From Burkholderia arboris (GTDB lineage: Bacteria > Pseudomonadota > Gammaproteobacteria > Burkholderiales > Burkholderiaceae): 64,000 bases of DNA. The notes below the pieces were generated by a model, which was not told the origin of the DNA, did not search any database, and was given only the letters and a program-made list of their open reading frames with translations. Positions 1-8,369 of this stretch are shown here, one piece after another. Within the stretch, counting starts at the first letter, position 1, and each line of letters starts with the position of its first letter. The position numbers were made by a program, and so were the translations under genes. The stretch covers positions 1 to 64,000 of the forward strand of contig NZ_CABVPX010000014.1 in the NCBI RefSeq assembly GCF_902499125.1. The letters run 5' to 3'.

Positions 1-107
1 GCCTGAAGTGCCTTGCGATCGAGCAATTCTGCCTCCTGACCTCCATAAAGTCAGGCGTCAGGTTACGCAATCGCTCTTCAAGGCTCCACGGTTTCCTGCG
101 ATGAACC
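1..107. other. Window edge, no gene recognised
   Basis: Neither strand gives a recognisable protein fragment here. It may be the flank of a gene outside the window. Confidence 0.4.
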
Positions 108-139
108 AAAAAAAAGCCCGGCACTCGACGAGCCCGGGC
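108..139 (-). terminator. Rho-independent terminator, porin side
   Basis: On the minus strand a GC stem (GCCCGG with CCGGGC, an 11-12 nt loop with internal pairing) is followed by eight T residues. It lies about 150 nt beyond the porin stop codon and is the only terminator-like structure there, so it probably ends the porin transcript. Confidence 0.75.
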
Positions 140-292
140 CTAACGCGTGATCGTGCCGTGCGGCATCGACCCGCTGCGTGGGTGGGAACGGGCGTGGCCC
201 GTTACCGTTCCGATCGTAGCGGCGAGACGCATCGTGAACCTGATCGGAACATGAAATTTTCGTCACGCGGCGCGCATGGGCGGCGGCCGCGC

Positions 293-1453
293 TCAGAACC
301 GGTGACGCAACCCGAGATTGACGATGCCCTGCGTGCGCGTGCCGCCATAGCCATACGAACCGATCGACGCCTGCGCCGTTTGCGTGCCGCCATCGAGCGT
401 GCGCTGTTCCCCGTTCGCACGTTGCCACGCACCGACCGCATAGAGATCGGTGCGCTTCGACAGCACATAGTCGGCGCCGGCGGACACCTGATGGTAGGTC
501 GCGCTCGTATCGCCGCGGGCACGCGTGTAGCTGTAGCCCAGGCCGACGAGCAGGCTGGGCGTCGCCTGGTAATTGAAGAAGCCGCGCGCGGTGTCGTACT
601 TCTGCGTGCTGCGGAACGCGGACATCGCATCGGCCTTGTACAGCGCATTGCTGTAGTCGATGCCGACCGCGAACGGCGCGAAGTTGTAGCGCAATGCACC
701 GCGCGCGATGCCGATCGATTTCGCGGAGATGTAGCCGCCATTGACCAGCGAACCGTCGAACGTGCCGTCGGAGGTGCCGTTCCAGCCGGTCCGGATGCCG
801 TTGGCGAGCGAAGACCGGTTGGCCGCGTAGTAGTAGCCGCCCGCGACATCGACCGGGCCGTTGCTGTATGAAAGGCCGGCCGACCAGGTTTGCCCGGCGC
901 CGCTCTTGCCGGCCACACCGCCGAGCGCATACATGCCAACGAACTGGAATCCGCCGATCACGGGCGACGTGTACTTCACCGCGTTGTCGGTTCGCGACGA
1001 GGTGTCGTAGTTGTCGACGTCGCCGGGCGTTGCGTACACGCTGCCGAAGTAGAAGTCGCCGGTGACGGGCCACGCGACATCGGCGAGCGCATCGTACTGG
1101 CGACCGAGCGTCAGCGTGCCCCAGCGCGCGCTTTCGAGGCCGACGAACGCCTGCCGCCCGAACATCCGGTTGCCTTGCCCGAGCGCGCCGGTGTTCGGGT
1201 TGAAGCCGTTTTCCAGCGTGAAGACCGCTTTCAGGCCGCCCCCGAGATCTTCCGCGCCTTTCACGCCGAAGCGGTTGCCGAGCAGATTGCCGTTGCCGAG
1301 GCCAACGAGATTCTTGCCGTCCGCATTGGCGTTCCATACATACGTGAGCGACGTATCGAACAGGCCGTAGAGCGTGACTTCCGTCGCGTGAGCCGCGTGG
1401 GTGGCTGCGAGCAGCGTGCCCGACATCATGACGAGCCGAACTGGAGTTTTCAT
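293..1453 (-). CDS. Gram-negative trimeric porin (OmpC-like, porin_4)
   Basis: A 386-aa outer-membrane general diffusion porin of the Burkholderia/Neisseria type. An N-terminal signal peptide (MKTPVRLVMMSGTLL then an AHATE cleavage region) is followed by the mature start EVTLYGLFDTSL. Typical family motifs follow: GVKGAEDLGGGLKAVFTLENGF, RQAFVGLES, GTLTLGRQYD and the C-terminal HRF with terminal Phe needed for BAM recognition. I chose the ATG at 1451-1453 because it gives a normal signal peptide; the open frame extends upstream without one. It stands alone, divergent from the DUF4148 gene, with a terminator beyond its end. Substrate specificity cannot be read from sequence. Confidence 0.93.
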   Translation of the reverse strand: MKTPVRLVMMSGTLLAATHAAHATEVTLYGLFDTSLTYVWNANADGKNLVGLGNGNLLGNRFGVKGAEDLGGGLKAVFTLENGFNPNTGALGQGNRMFGRQAFVGLESARWGTLTLGRQYDALADVAWPVTGDFYFGSVYATPGDVDNYDTSSRTDNAVKYTSPVIGGFQFVGMYALGGVAGKSGAGQTWSAGLSYSNGPVDVAGGYYYAANRSSLANGIRTGWNGTSDGTFDGSLVNGGYISAKSIGIARGALRYNFAPFAVGIDYSNALYKADAMSAFRSTQKYDTARGFFNYQATPSLLVGLGYSYTRARGDTSATYHQVSAGADYVLSKRTDLYAVGAWQRANGEQRTLDGGTQTAQASIGSYGYGGTRTQGIVNLGLRHRF

Positions 1454-1769
1454 GGTGTGCCCCTGAGGTTCAAGAAGATCGTTTCGTGCATCGCATCGAT
1501 TCCGATGCCGAGCCTTGTGGCGGCAGGCCGAAATATCGCGATCGCGCTGGCGATTCTGGAAAGCGTTCGAATCGTGGAGGTGAGGGACAAATGAGAAAAA
1601 TGTCATCGCGGTGTCATGAGCGACGAAAAATGCGCGAAACTTCGTTTGCACTGCGATGCAGGAGATGTTGGGCCGGTGACGAAACCGTCATGCGGCGATC
1701 ACGATTCCGCACCGTCGCCGGATCACAGTGAAGGCTCCTGTCACGCCTCTCCCGCAAGGAGCAAACACC
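1454..1769. other. Divergent intergenic region
   Basis: These 316 bases separate the porin (minus) from the DUF4148 gene (plus) and must hold both promoters. I see no further gene or strong motif beyond the ribosome-binding site AAGGA at 1756-1760. Confidence 0.5.
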
Positions 1770-2045
1770 ATGAACATTCCGCGCCCGATGATCGCCGTCG
1801 CCGTTGCCGCACTGTCGATTTCCGCCTTCTCGCAGGCCGTGTCGGCGCAGCCGAAGAGTCGTCAGGAGGTGATTCAGGAATTGGTGCGCGCGCGCCACGA
1901 CGGCGTGATTCCGAGCCCGAATCACGACTACCCGGCGAGCCCGGCCACCGTCGCGCGCAATCAGGAAATCCATCGTTCGACGGTGCATCGTGGCGAGAAA
2001 GCGCCAATGGTCGATGCACACGACAACCGCTTCGCGGTGCTTTGA
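1770..2045 (+). CDS. DUF4148 small secreted protein
   Basis: A 91-aa protein with a signal peptide (MNIPRPMIAVAVAALSISAF, cleavage near VSAQP) and a short mature part. That part carries the DUF4148 pattern: SRQEVIQELVRARHDGVIPSPNHDYPAS, then a tail with NQEIH and AVL. The family is abundant in Burkholderia and its function is unknown; a periplasmic location is expected. The start at 1770 has AAGGA at good spacing, whereas the longer in-frame start at 1728 would bury the signal peptide. The next secreted gene lies 66 nt downstream in the same direction. Confidence 0.85.
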   Translation: MNIPRPMIAVAVAALSISAFSQAVSAQPKSRQEVIQELVRARHDGVIPSPNHDYPASPATVARNQEIHRSTVHRGEKAPMVDAHDNRFAVL

Positions 2046-2111
2046 TCAATCATTCGCGGTCGGCCGGGCTGAAGCCCGCCGGCCGGATTCAATCATGCAG
2101 AGGAGAGTGTC

Positions 2112-2615
2112 ATGCGCGATATCGCGAAGGGAATCGTGCTGGCGGCATGCCTGATGTCGAGCGCCGCGATGGCGGCCGGCTGGCCGGAGCGGGCGCTGTC
2201 GCACGCGCCGGCACACGACGTCGGCCAGCGTGCGAACGAGCGGATGCGCTGCGAATTGGCGGCCGTGCCGGCGGGCGCATGGACCGCGACGTTTTCGCGC
2301 GGACAGTGCGAGGTCGACAACGGCCGGCTGACGTTCGTGCCGGCCGATGCGGGAAGCGAGCCGGCCACGGCGGAGAAACGGATCGTGCTCGGTGACGTCC
2401 GCACTGCGTCGCATCAGTCGCGCAAGCTCAAGGAACAACTGCAGCTGACGACGCGCGACGAAGTGATCGCGCTGAACGTGCTGACCGACGACGGCAGCCG
2501 CAAGTCGCGCGAACATGCGATCGACCTGTGGACCGCACTGCGCAACGAGGGCGTCACGCCCGTGAACGGCACGCGTATCGTCGAGACGTATCCGACGGGC
2601 GCGACGACGTGGTAG
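2112..2615 (+). CDS. Hypothetical secreted protein
   Basis: A 167-aa protein with a clear signal peptide (MRDIAKGIVLAACLMSSAAMAAG) and a strong GAGGAG ribosome-binding site. The mature part has two cysteines near residues 48 and 66 (RCELAAV and GQCEV) that could form a disulfide. No family was recognised. It follows the DUF4148 gene by 66 nt and is probably co-transcribed with it. A periplasmic location is inferred from the signal peptide only. Confidence 0.7.
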   Translation: MRDIAKGIVLAACLMSSAAMAAGWPERALSHAPAHDVGQRANERMRCELAAVPAGAWTATFSRGQCEVDNGRLTFVPADAGSEPATAEKRIVLGDVRTASHQSRKLKEQLQLTTRDEVIALNVLTDDGSRKSREHAIDLWTALRNEGVTPVNGTRIVETYPTGATTW

Positions 2616-2629
2616 CCGGCGCGTACGGC

Positions 2630-3355
2630 TTATCCTGCCTTCACTGATCCTTCGATCAGGAAGAACACGATGAAGCCGATGAAGAACGCCGCCGTCGCGA
2701 ACGGCGTTTCGGGCACCTCGTGCGCTTCGACCAGCAGTTCTTCGGTCACGAGGTACAGCAGCGCGACGGTGCCGAGCCCCAGCAATGCGGCGTAGATGTT
2801 GGCCGGCAGGCCGGCAAACGCCGCGTTGCCGGCCACGGCCGCGATGCTCAGCAGCGCCGCGAGCCCGACCGGCACGACGATCGACAGCATCCGGCCGATG
2901 CCTGCGGCGGCAAGCGCCGCGCTGACCGACAGCGCGAGGAACAGCACTTCGAGCGTCAGCGCGACGGTCAGGATGATGCCGCTTTCGTCGCTCGCGGAAA
3001 ATGCGATGCCGAGCACCAGGCCGTCGACGACGAGGTCGATCGCGGTGACGATGATCAGGCTCACGGGCAAGCGCGCTTCCTCGTAGCGCGTCTCGATCGC
3101 GCCCGACAGCGCGCGGATCGCGAGCATCAGCGCGATGCCGAGCACGAACCCGACGACGACCGGAAACAGCGCATGCGCGCGGTCCTGCGGCAGCAGCTCG
3201 AGCGCCGCGGCGGCGAACACGATGCCGCCGGTGAAATGCTGGATGACGCTCGACGTTTTCGGGCCGGGCGCGCGCCACGCGGCCGCGAGGGCGCCGAAAC
3301 AGGCCGCCAGCACGGGCGGTAACGTGAGCAGTGCAAGCTTCGCGGTCGGTGTCAT
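2630..3355 (-). CDS. ZIP-family-like metal transporter, inner membrane
   Basis: A 241-aa protein with about seven to eight membrane segments and ZIP-like landmarks. The second helix reads HFTGGIVFAAAALELLPQ, resembling the GG-H-LLPE pattern of ZIP proteins. A central helix reads AIDLVVDGLVLGIAF, aligning with the metal-binding HNxxDGxxIG helix, but the usual His-Asn is not conserved and the two Asp remain. The next helix reads LEVLFLALS instead of HEIPEG. It is therefore a divergent ZIP relative, and metal specificity and direction are uncertain. The upstream MerR-type promoter (3441-3471) supports a role in metal homeostasis. It converges with the secreted-protein gene, 14 nt apart. Confidence 0.7.
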   Translation of the reverse strand: MTPTAKLALLTLPPVLAACFGALAAAWRAPGPKTSSVIQHFTGGIVFAAAALELLPQDRAHALFPVVVGFVLGIALMLAIRALSGAIETRYEEARLPVSLIIVTAIDLVVDGLVLGIAFSASDESGIILTVALTLEVLFLALSVSAALAAAGIGRMLSIVVPVGLAALLSIAAVAGNAAFAGLPANIYAALLGLGTVALLYLVTEELLVEAHEVPETPFATAAFFIGFIVFFLIEGSVKAG

Positions 3356-3440
3356 GAGGCGTCTCGGCGGTGGGCGTGCCGCAGCGCAGGCTGCGTTGCA
3401 CGATCGTACGCGCCGGGCGTCGCCCCGGCATCAACCGGGG

Positions 3441-3471
3441 ATTGAACACCTTGAAGCCGCTTCAAGGTCAA
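3441..3471 (-). promoter_or_regulatory. MerR-family-type promoter (19-bp spacer with dyad)
   Basis: On the minus strand a -35 box TTGACC (3471-3466) and a -10 box TTCAAT (3446-3441) are 19 bp apart. The spacer region is filled by the perfect dyad CCTTGAAG-CGG-CTTCAAGG (3449-3467). Over-long spacers containing a dyad are the hallmark of promoters activated by MerR, CueR, ZntR and PbrR regulators. It sits about 85 bp upstream of the ZIP-like gene. No merR-type gene is in the window, so the regulator would act in trans. Confidence 0.65.
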
Positions 3472-3517
3472 GATGTTTGATGCGGGACGCGCCGGCGAGC
3501 CGGCGCGTCCGTTCCGG

Positions 3518-4813
3518 TCAAAGCTGCGCGAGCGCCTGGTCGAGATCGGCGAGCAGGTCGTCGATATGCTCGATGCCGATCGACAGCCGTACCGTTTCCT
3601 CCTTCACGCCGGCTTTTGCGAGCTCGGCTGGCGACAGCTGACGGTGCGTCGTCGATGCCGGGTGCGTCGCGAGCGACTTCGTATCGCCAATGTTGACGAG
3701 CCGCGTGAACAGCATCAGCGCGTCCTGGAACTTCGCCCCGCCGTCGCGGCCGCCCTTCACGCCGAACGTCAGGATGCCCGGCGCGCGGCCCGACAGGTAG
3801 CGTGCGACGAGCGGATGGTCGGGATGGTCGGGCAGGCCCGCGTAGTTCACCCATTCAACGTGCTCGTGGCGCGCGAGATGCTGCGCGATCTTCAGCGCGT
3901 TGTCGCTGATCCGTTCGACGCGCAGCGCCAGCGTCTCGATGCCCTGCAGGATCTGGAACGCGTTGAACGGCGAGATCGCCGCGCCCATGTTGCGCAGCGG
4001 CACCACGCGCGCGCGGCCGATATACGCGGCCGGCCCGAACGCTTCCGTATAGACGACGCCGTGATAGCTGACGTCCGGCTCGTTCAGCCGCTTGAAGCGG
4101 TCCGCGTGTTCGGCCCACGGGAATTTGCCCGAATCGACGATCGCGCCGCCGAGGCTCGTGCCGTGCCCGCCGAGATACTTCGTCAGCGAGTGCACGACGA
4201 TGTCCGCGCCATGCTCGAACGGGCGCAGCAGGTAGGGCGACGGCACCGTGTTGTCGACGATCAGCGGGATGCCGTGGCGATGCGCGACTTCCGCGAGCGC
4301 GGCGATGTCGGTGACGTTGCCGAGCGGGTTGCCGACCGATTCCGCGAAGATCGCCTTCGTGCGTGCATCGATCAGCGGTTCGAACGACGCGGGGTCGCGC
4401 GGATCGGCGAAGCGCGTGGTGATCCCGTATTGCGGCAGCGTATGCGCGAACAGGTTGTAGGTGCCGCCGTACAGCGAACTCGCGGACACGATGTTGTCGC
4501 CGGCTTCGGCGATCGTCTGGATCGCGTACGTGACGGCGGATTGGCCCGAGGCAAGCGCGAGCGCGCCGATGCCGCCCTCGAGTGCGGCGATCCGCTGCTC
4601 GAGCACGTCCGTCGTCGGGTTCATGATCCGCGTGTAGATGTTGCCCTGGACCTTCAGGTCGAACAGGTCGGCGCCGTGCTGCGTATCGTCGAATGCGTAC
4701 GCAACGGTCTGGTAGATCGGAACGGCGACCGCGCGCGTGGTCGGGTCGGGACGATAGCCGCCGTGCACGGCGATGGTTTCGAGACGCCAGTTCGAATTGG
4801 CCTGATCGGTCAT
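3518..4813 (-). CDS. metY: O-acetylhomoserine aminocarboxypropyltransferase
   Basis: A 431-aa PLP enzyme of the Cys/Met metabolism family. It converts O-acetyl-L-homoserine plus sulfide (or methanethiol) to homocysteine (or methionine) in the cytoplasm. [10 protein letters not shown] at the N-terminus, [10 protein letters not shown], the [13 protein letters not shown] loop and the PLP-lysine motif [11 protein letters not shown] (Lys about 212) are typical. The C-terminus [18 protein letters not shown] is family-standard. The start at 4813 gives the normal N-terminus; upstream open frame is not homologous. A TATAAT -10 box sits about 50 bp upstream. Confidence 0.93.
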   Translation of the reverse strand: MTDQANSNWRLETIAVHGGYRPDPTTRAVAVPIYQTVAYAFDDTQHGADLFDLKVQGNIYTRIMNPTTDVLEQRIAALEGGIGALALASGQSAVTYAIQTIAEAGDNIVSASSLYGGTYNLFAHTLPQYGITTRFADPRDPASFEPLIDARTKAIFAESVGNPLGNVTDIAALAEVAHRHGIPLIVDNTVPSPYLLRPFEHGADIVVHSLTKYLGGHGTSLGGAIVDSGKFPWAEHADRFKRLNEPDVSYHGVVYTEAFGPAAYIGRARVVPLRNMGAAISPFNAFQILQGIETLALRVERISDNALKIAQHLARHEHVEWVNYAGLPDHPDHPLVARYLSGRAPGILTFGVKGGRDGGAKFQDALMLFTRLVNIGDTKSLATHPASTTHRQLSPAELAKAGVKEETVRLSIGIEHIDDLLADLDQALAQL

Positions 4814-4862
4814 GGGTGCTCCGTTTGTTGTTGTGAAGGTCGAGGGGTCCTGCCGTCCGGCG

Positions 4863-4868
4863 ATTATA
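4863..4868 (-). promoter_or_regulatory. Putative -10 box of metY
   Basis: A perfect TATAAT on the minus strand, 50 nt ahead of the metY start. No convincing -35 was found at 17 bp. I saw no SAM-riboswitch-like fold in the short leader. Confidence 0.4.
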
Positions 4869-4962
4869 GGAGCACGCGCGCTGCTGTCCTTAGAACGAAT
4901 GGTTTGTTGCTTATGGAGGCGCGGCGAATAGAATGCGTTTTTCCGCAGACGAAAGGTGCGCG

Positions 4963-5631
4963 ATGGATCAGGATCAGTGGAATCAGGTGGATGCGTATTT
5001 TTCCGCGACGCTCGTGCCGTCCGACGACGCGCTCGACGCGGCGCTGGCGGCAAGCGACGCGGCCGGGTTGCCCGCGATCAACGTCGCGCCGAACCAGGGC
5101 AAGCTGCTGCAGTTGCTCGCGACGATCCGCGGCGCGCGCCGCATCCTCGAGGTCGGCACGCTCGGCGGCTACAGCACGATCTGGCTCGCGCGCGCATTGC
5201 CGCCCGGCGGCTCGCTCGTGACGCTCGAACTGAACCCCGGCCATGCGAAGGTTGCGACGCAGAACATTGCGCGCGCCGGGTTCGCGGACGTCGTGTCGGT
5301 GGTGGTCGGCAGCGCGAAGGACAGCCTTGCGCGGCTCGTCGACGCCGGTGAGGCGCCGTTCGATTTCATCTTCATCGATGCGGACAAGGACAACAACGCG
5401 ATCTATCTCGACGCTGCGCTGAAGCTGTCGCGGCCCGGCACGGTGATCGTCGTCGACAACGTCGTGCGGCGCGGGCGCGTGGCCGATCCGGACAATCGCG
5501 AGCCCGACGTGGTCGGCGTGCGCGACGGGTTCGCGCGCCTCGTCGCCGAGCCGGCGCTCACGACGACGGCCGTGCAGACGGTCGGTCAGAAGGGCTGGGA
5601 CGGGTTCTCGATCTCGATCGTCGGCGCGTGA
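4963..5631 (+). CDS. Class I SAM-dependent O-methyltransferase (family 3)
   Basis: A 222-aa cytosolic O-methyltransferase of the caffeoyl-CoA/catechol-OMT-like family. SAM-binding motif I is ILEVGTLGGYSTIWLA (about 55-70). The acidic VTLELNPGHA strand and the metal-binding FIFIDADKDNNAIYLD and VIVVDNVVRRGRV segments are clear. The substrate is unknown. The ATG at 4963 is preceded by GAAAGG and matches the family N-terminus (WNQVDAYFS); an in-frame ATG at 4933 lacks these features. It is divergent from metY and converges with the DUF1176 gene. Confidence 0.88.
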   Translation: MDQDQWNQVDAYFSATLVPSDDALDAALAASDAAGLPAINVAPNQGKLLQLLATIRGARRILEVGTLGGYSTIWLARALPPGGSLVTLELNPGHAKVATQNIARAGFADVVSVVVGSAKDSLARLVDAGEAPFDFIFIDADKDNNAIYLDAALKLSRPGTVIVVDNVVRRGRVADPDNREPDVVGVRDGFARLVAEPALTTTAVQTVGQKGWDGFSISIVGA

Positions 5632-5640
5632 CCTGATGCG

Positions 5641-6792
5641 TCAGTGCGCGCTAGCAGCCGCGTCGGCGCGGCGATACAGGCGCGGCCACTGGTCCTGGAA
5701 CAGGCCGTTGCAGGTGCCGTGTGTCGCGATGTCGTCGAGCAGGAAGCGCCGGCCGTCGAAGATCCACGATGCGGTCGAACCGCAATCGCCGGCACTGCGC
5801 AACCGGACCTTGCTCGACAGCATCGCACTGGCCGGATCGTAGCCGGCCTCGGTCAGTTCATTCGGGAACGACGGCGAATCGAGGCCCGCGTTCGCGTTTT
5901 CGCCGAAGTTCATCGCCGTCGGCGCGTATGGTGCGGTGCGGCGGATGCGATACCACAGGTCGGTGTGGTTATACATGCTGCTGGTCTGGCACGGGATCGC
6001 GACGAGTGCCTCGTCGGCGGAGATCGCCACGGCCGTCGATGCCTTGCGGCGATCGCTTGCCGACATTTCGTCTTCGACATCGGCCGCGCATTGCTTCACG
6101 TCGGCGCCGAATTTCGCGAGCACCGCGTCGACGAGCGGACGCTGTTCTGCCGCCGACAGGTTCGCGGCGGGCGGCGGCGCCGGCGTGACGGCGGGGGGCA
6201 ATGCGGGCGCGGCCGGCACCGACGACGCAGGCCTGGTGCCGGGGCGCAGCAGCGCCGTGACCGTGCCGACGCGGCCCTGCGTATCGTCGATCAGCAGCAG
6301 CGCGGCATTCAACCCCGACAACGGCGTACGCGCGCTGTGTGCCGACGCCGGATCGCCGAAGCTCAGCAGTTGCGCATTGCGCGATGCAGAAAGCCAGGCG
6401 GCCACCGTTGCCGGATCGTTCGTGCGGATCCGCAGCGGGTGCGCTTCGTCATCGGTCTTGTCGCCGAATGCATGCCATTGGGCCGGGGCGGCATCGAACG
6501 GGCGGCCGTCGACGCGTGCGGTACGCAGGTCCAGCGGCGCCGACGCGTAGAGATCGAGCGACGGTTGCGCATCGGGGCCGGCATCGCGCGTCACGCGCAG
6601 GATGACGGCGGGGCGTGCATCGTCGATATCGTCCGTGTGGCTCTCGGCCACGCAGCGATTGCCGTTGTCGCAGACGACCGACCAGCTCTTGAAATCGCGC
6701 TCGATCGGCGGCCGCGCGAGCGGGCGGGCCTGTGCGGCGATCGGGGAGGCGGCGAGGAGGACGGCGAGGGCAAGCGAAAAGCGGTGCGGCAT
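5641..6792 (-). CDS. DUF1176 domain-containing secreted protein
   Basis: A 383-aa protein with a signal peptide (MPHRFSLALAVLLAASPIAAQA). Family landmarks follow: RDFKSWSVVCDNGNRCVAES near the N-terminus and, in the C-terminal half, VAIPCQTSSMYNHTDLWYRI and DCGSTASWIFDGRRFLL. A low-complexity Ala/Pro linker lies near residues 190-215. Paired cysteines suggest disulfides in the periplasm. The function of the family is unknown. It is a single gene, converging with the O-methyltransferase. Confidence 0.85.
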   Translation of the reverse strand: MPHRFSLALAVLLAASPIAAQARPLARPPIERDFKSWSVVCDNGNRCVAESHTDDIDDARPAVILRVTRDAGPDAQPSLDLYASAPLDLRTARVDGRPFDAAPAQWHAFGDKTDDEAHPLRIRTNDPATVAAWLSASRNAQLLSFGDPASAHSARTPLSGLNAALLLIDDTQGRVGTVTALLRPGTRPASSVPAAPALPPAVTPAPPPAANLSAAEQRPLVDAVLAKFGADVKQCAADVEDEMSASDRRKASTAVAISADEALVAIPCQTSSMYNHTDLWYRIRRTAPYAPTAMNFGENANAGLDSPSFPNELTEAGYDPASAMLSSKVRLRSAGDCGSTASWIFDGRRFLLDDIATHGTCNGLFQDQWPRLYRRADAAASAH

Positions 6793-7085
6793 GACGGTTC
6801 GTATCGACGGTGAAAGGGCGGGCGGAAGATGCCGGACTGCAAGCGCATCGTCGGCAAGCGGTGCAGGTCGAGTGCAGCGGCGCGAACGGCATCAAGTATA
6901 CCGCTGCAACGGGCGGCGCTTGATGCGACGGCCCGTAACGTGCGGGTACGCGCGTTGCCGGCCGCGCAGCGACAGCTGCAAATGGACCAACGGCGCGATG
7001 CCCGAAAGCACCGCGCCGTTTGCTTTTCATCGACAGTCGATGGCATCGCGCGGGAACGTGTCGCGCATCGACACGCCGCACCGCG
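6793..7085. other. Intergenic, hairpin between DUF1176 gene and rtcB
   Basis: A stem AACGGCGCG/CGCGCCGTT (6989-7020) with a 14-nt loop lies beyond the rtcB stop codon. It has no clear T-run on the minus strand, so its terminator role is uncertain. No gene seen. Confidence 0.4.
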
Positions 7086-8321
7086 CTATCCCTTCACGCA
7101 TACCACCTGGCGCAGCGTGTGCACCACTTCGACGAGGCTGCGCTGGGCCGCCATCACCGCGTCGATGTCCTTGTAGGCCATCGGGATTTCGTCGACGACG
7201 CCCGCGTCCTTCCGGCATTCGACACCCTGCGTGGCCTTGGCCTGGTCGTCGGCCGTGAAGCGCCGCTTCGCTTCGGTGCGGCTCATCGTCCGGCCTGCGC
7301 CGTGGCTGCACGAGCAGAAGCTTTCCGGGTTGCCGAGCCCGCGCACGATGAAGCTCTTCGCGCCCATCGAGCCCGGAATGATCCCCAGTTGCCCCTTCTG
7401 CGCGGACACCGCACCCTTGCGCGTCACGAGCACGTCTTCGCCGAAGTGGCGTTCGCGCTGCACGTAGTTGTGGTGGCAGTTCACCGCGTGCTCGTCGACC
7501 GCGAAAGGCTTCGCGATCACGCCGCGTGCCGCGGCAATCACCGCGTCCATCATCGCCTGCCGGTTGCGCCGCGCGTAGTCCTGCGCCCAGCCGACCGCTT
7601 CGACGTAATCGTCGAAGTGCCGGCTGCCTTCGGTGAAATACGCGAGGTTGCGGTCCGGCAGGTTCGCGATGTGCTGACGCATGTCGGCCTGCGCGAGTTC
7701 GATGAACAGGCTGCCGATCGCGTTGCCGACGCCGCGCGAGCCGCTGTGCAGCATGAACCACACGTGGTCCGCTTCGTCGACGCACACTTCGATGAAATGG
7801 TTGCCGGTGCCGAGCGTGCCGAGATGCGCGTAGTGGTTCGTCTTTTCCAGCTTCGGATACTTGTCGACGATCCGCTTGAAGCCCGGTTGCAGCGACTTCC
7901 ACGATTCGGTCACGGCGGCCGGCGTGCGGTCGCCCCACGCGCCCGGATCGCGGCGGCCCGGCGCACGGCCGTGCGGCACGGCGCGTTCGATCGCGCTGCG
8001 CAGCCCCGCGAGCGAGTCCGGCAGATCGGACGCGGTCAGCGTCGTGCGCGCGGCCATCATCCCGCAGCCGATGTCGACGCCGACCGCGGCCGGGATGATC
8101 GCGCCCTTCGTCGGAATCACGCTGCCGATCGTCGAACCCTTGCCGAGGTGGACGTCCGGCATCACCGCGATGTGGCTGAAGACGAACGGCATCTGCGCGG
8201 TGTTGCGCAGCTGCGCGCGCGCTTCGTCCTCGACGGCGACACCCTGCGTCCACATCTTCACCGGCTTGCCGCCCGCCAGTTCCATCACCTGATAACCCAT
8301 GTCATTCATTTGCTTCACCAT
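7086..8321 (-). CDS. rtcB: RNA-splicing ligase RtcB (3'-phosphate/5'-OH ligase)
   Basis: A 411-aa GTP- and Mn-dependent RNA ligase that joins 3'-phosphate or 2',3'-cyclic-phosphate ends to 5'-OH ends. All signature motifs are intact: GVDIGCGMM with metal ligands Asp83 and Cys86, GTGNHFIE (172-179), HSGSRGVG (193-200), NCHHNY, GSMGAKSFIVRG, and SHGAGRTMSR with the predicted guanylylated His at 341. The length is normal for the bacterial short form. It is the last gene of the operon, 48 nt after the slipin gene, under the sigma-54 promoter at 10012-10028. No rtcA cyclase gene is present in the window. Confidence 0.96.
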   Translation of the reverse strand: MVKQMNDMGYQVMELAGGKPVKMWTQGVAVEDEARAQLRNTAQMPFVFSHIAVMPDVHLGKGSTIGSVIPTKGAIIPAAVGVDIGCGMMAARTTLTASDLPDSLAGLRSAIERAVPHGRAPGRRDPGAWGDRTPAAVTESWKSLQPGFKRIVDKYPKLEKTNHYAHLGTLGTGNHFIEVCVDEADHVWFMLHSGSRGVGNAIGSLFIELAQADMRQHIANLPDRNLAYFTEGSRHFDDYVEAVGWAQDYARRNRQAMMDAVIAAARGVIAKPFAVDEHAVNCHHNYVQRERHFGEDVLVTRKGAVSAQKGQLGIIPGSMGAKSFIVRGLGNPESFCSCSHGAGRTMSRTEAKRRFTADDQAKATQGVECRKDAGVVDEIPMAYKDIDAVMAAQRSLVEVVHTLRQVVCVKG

Positions 8322-8369
8322 TCATTCCGTTATCCGGCGCGGCACACGTGTGCCGCGCCGTGTCCTGCA

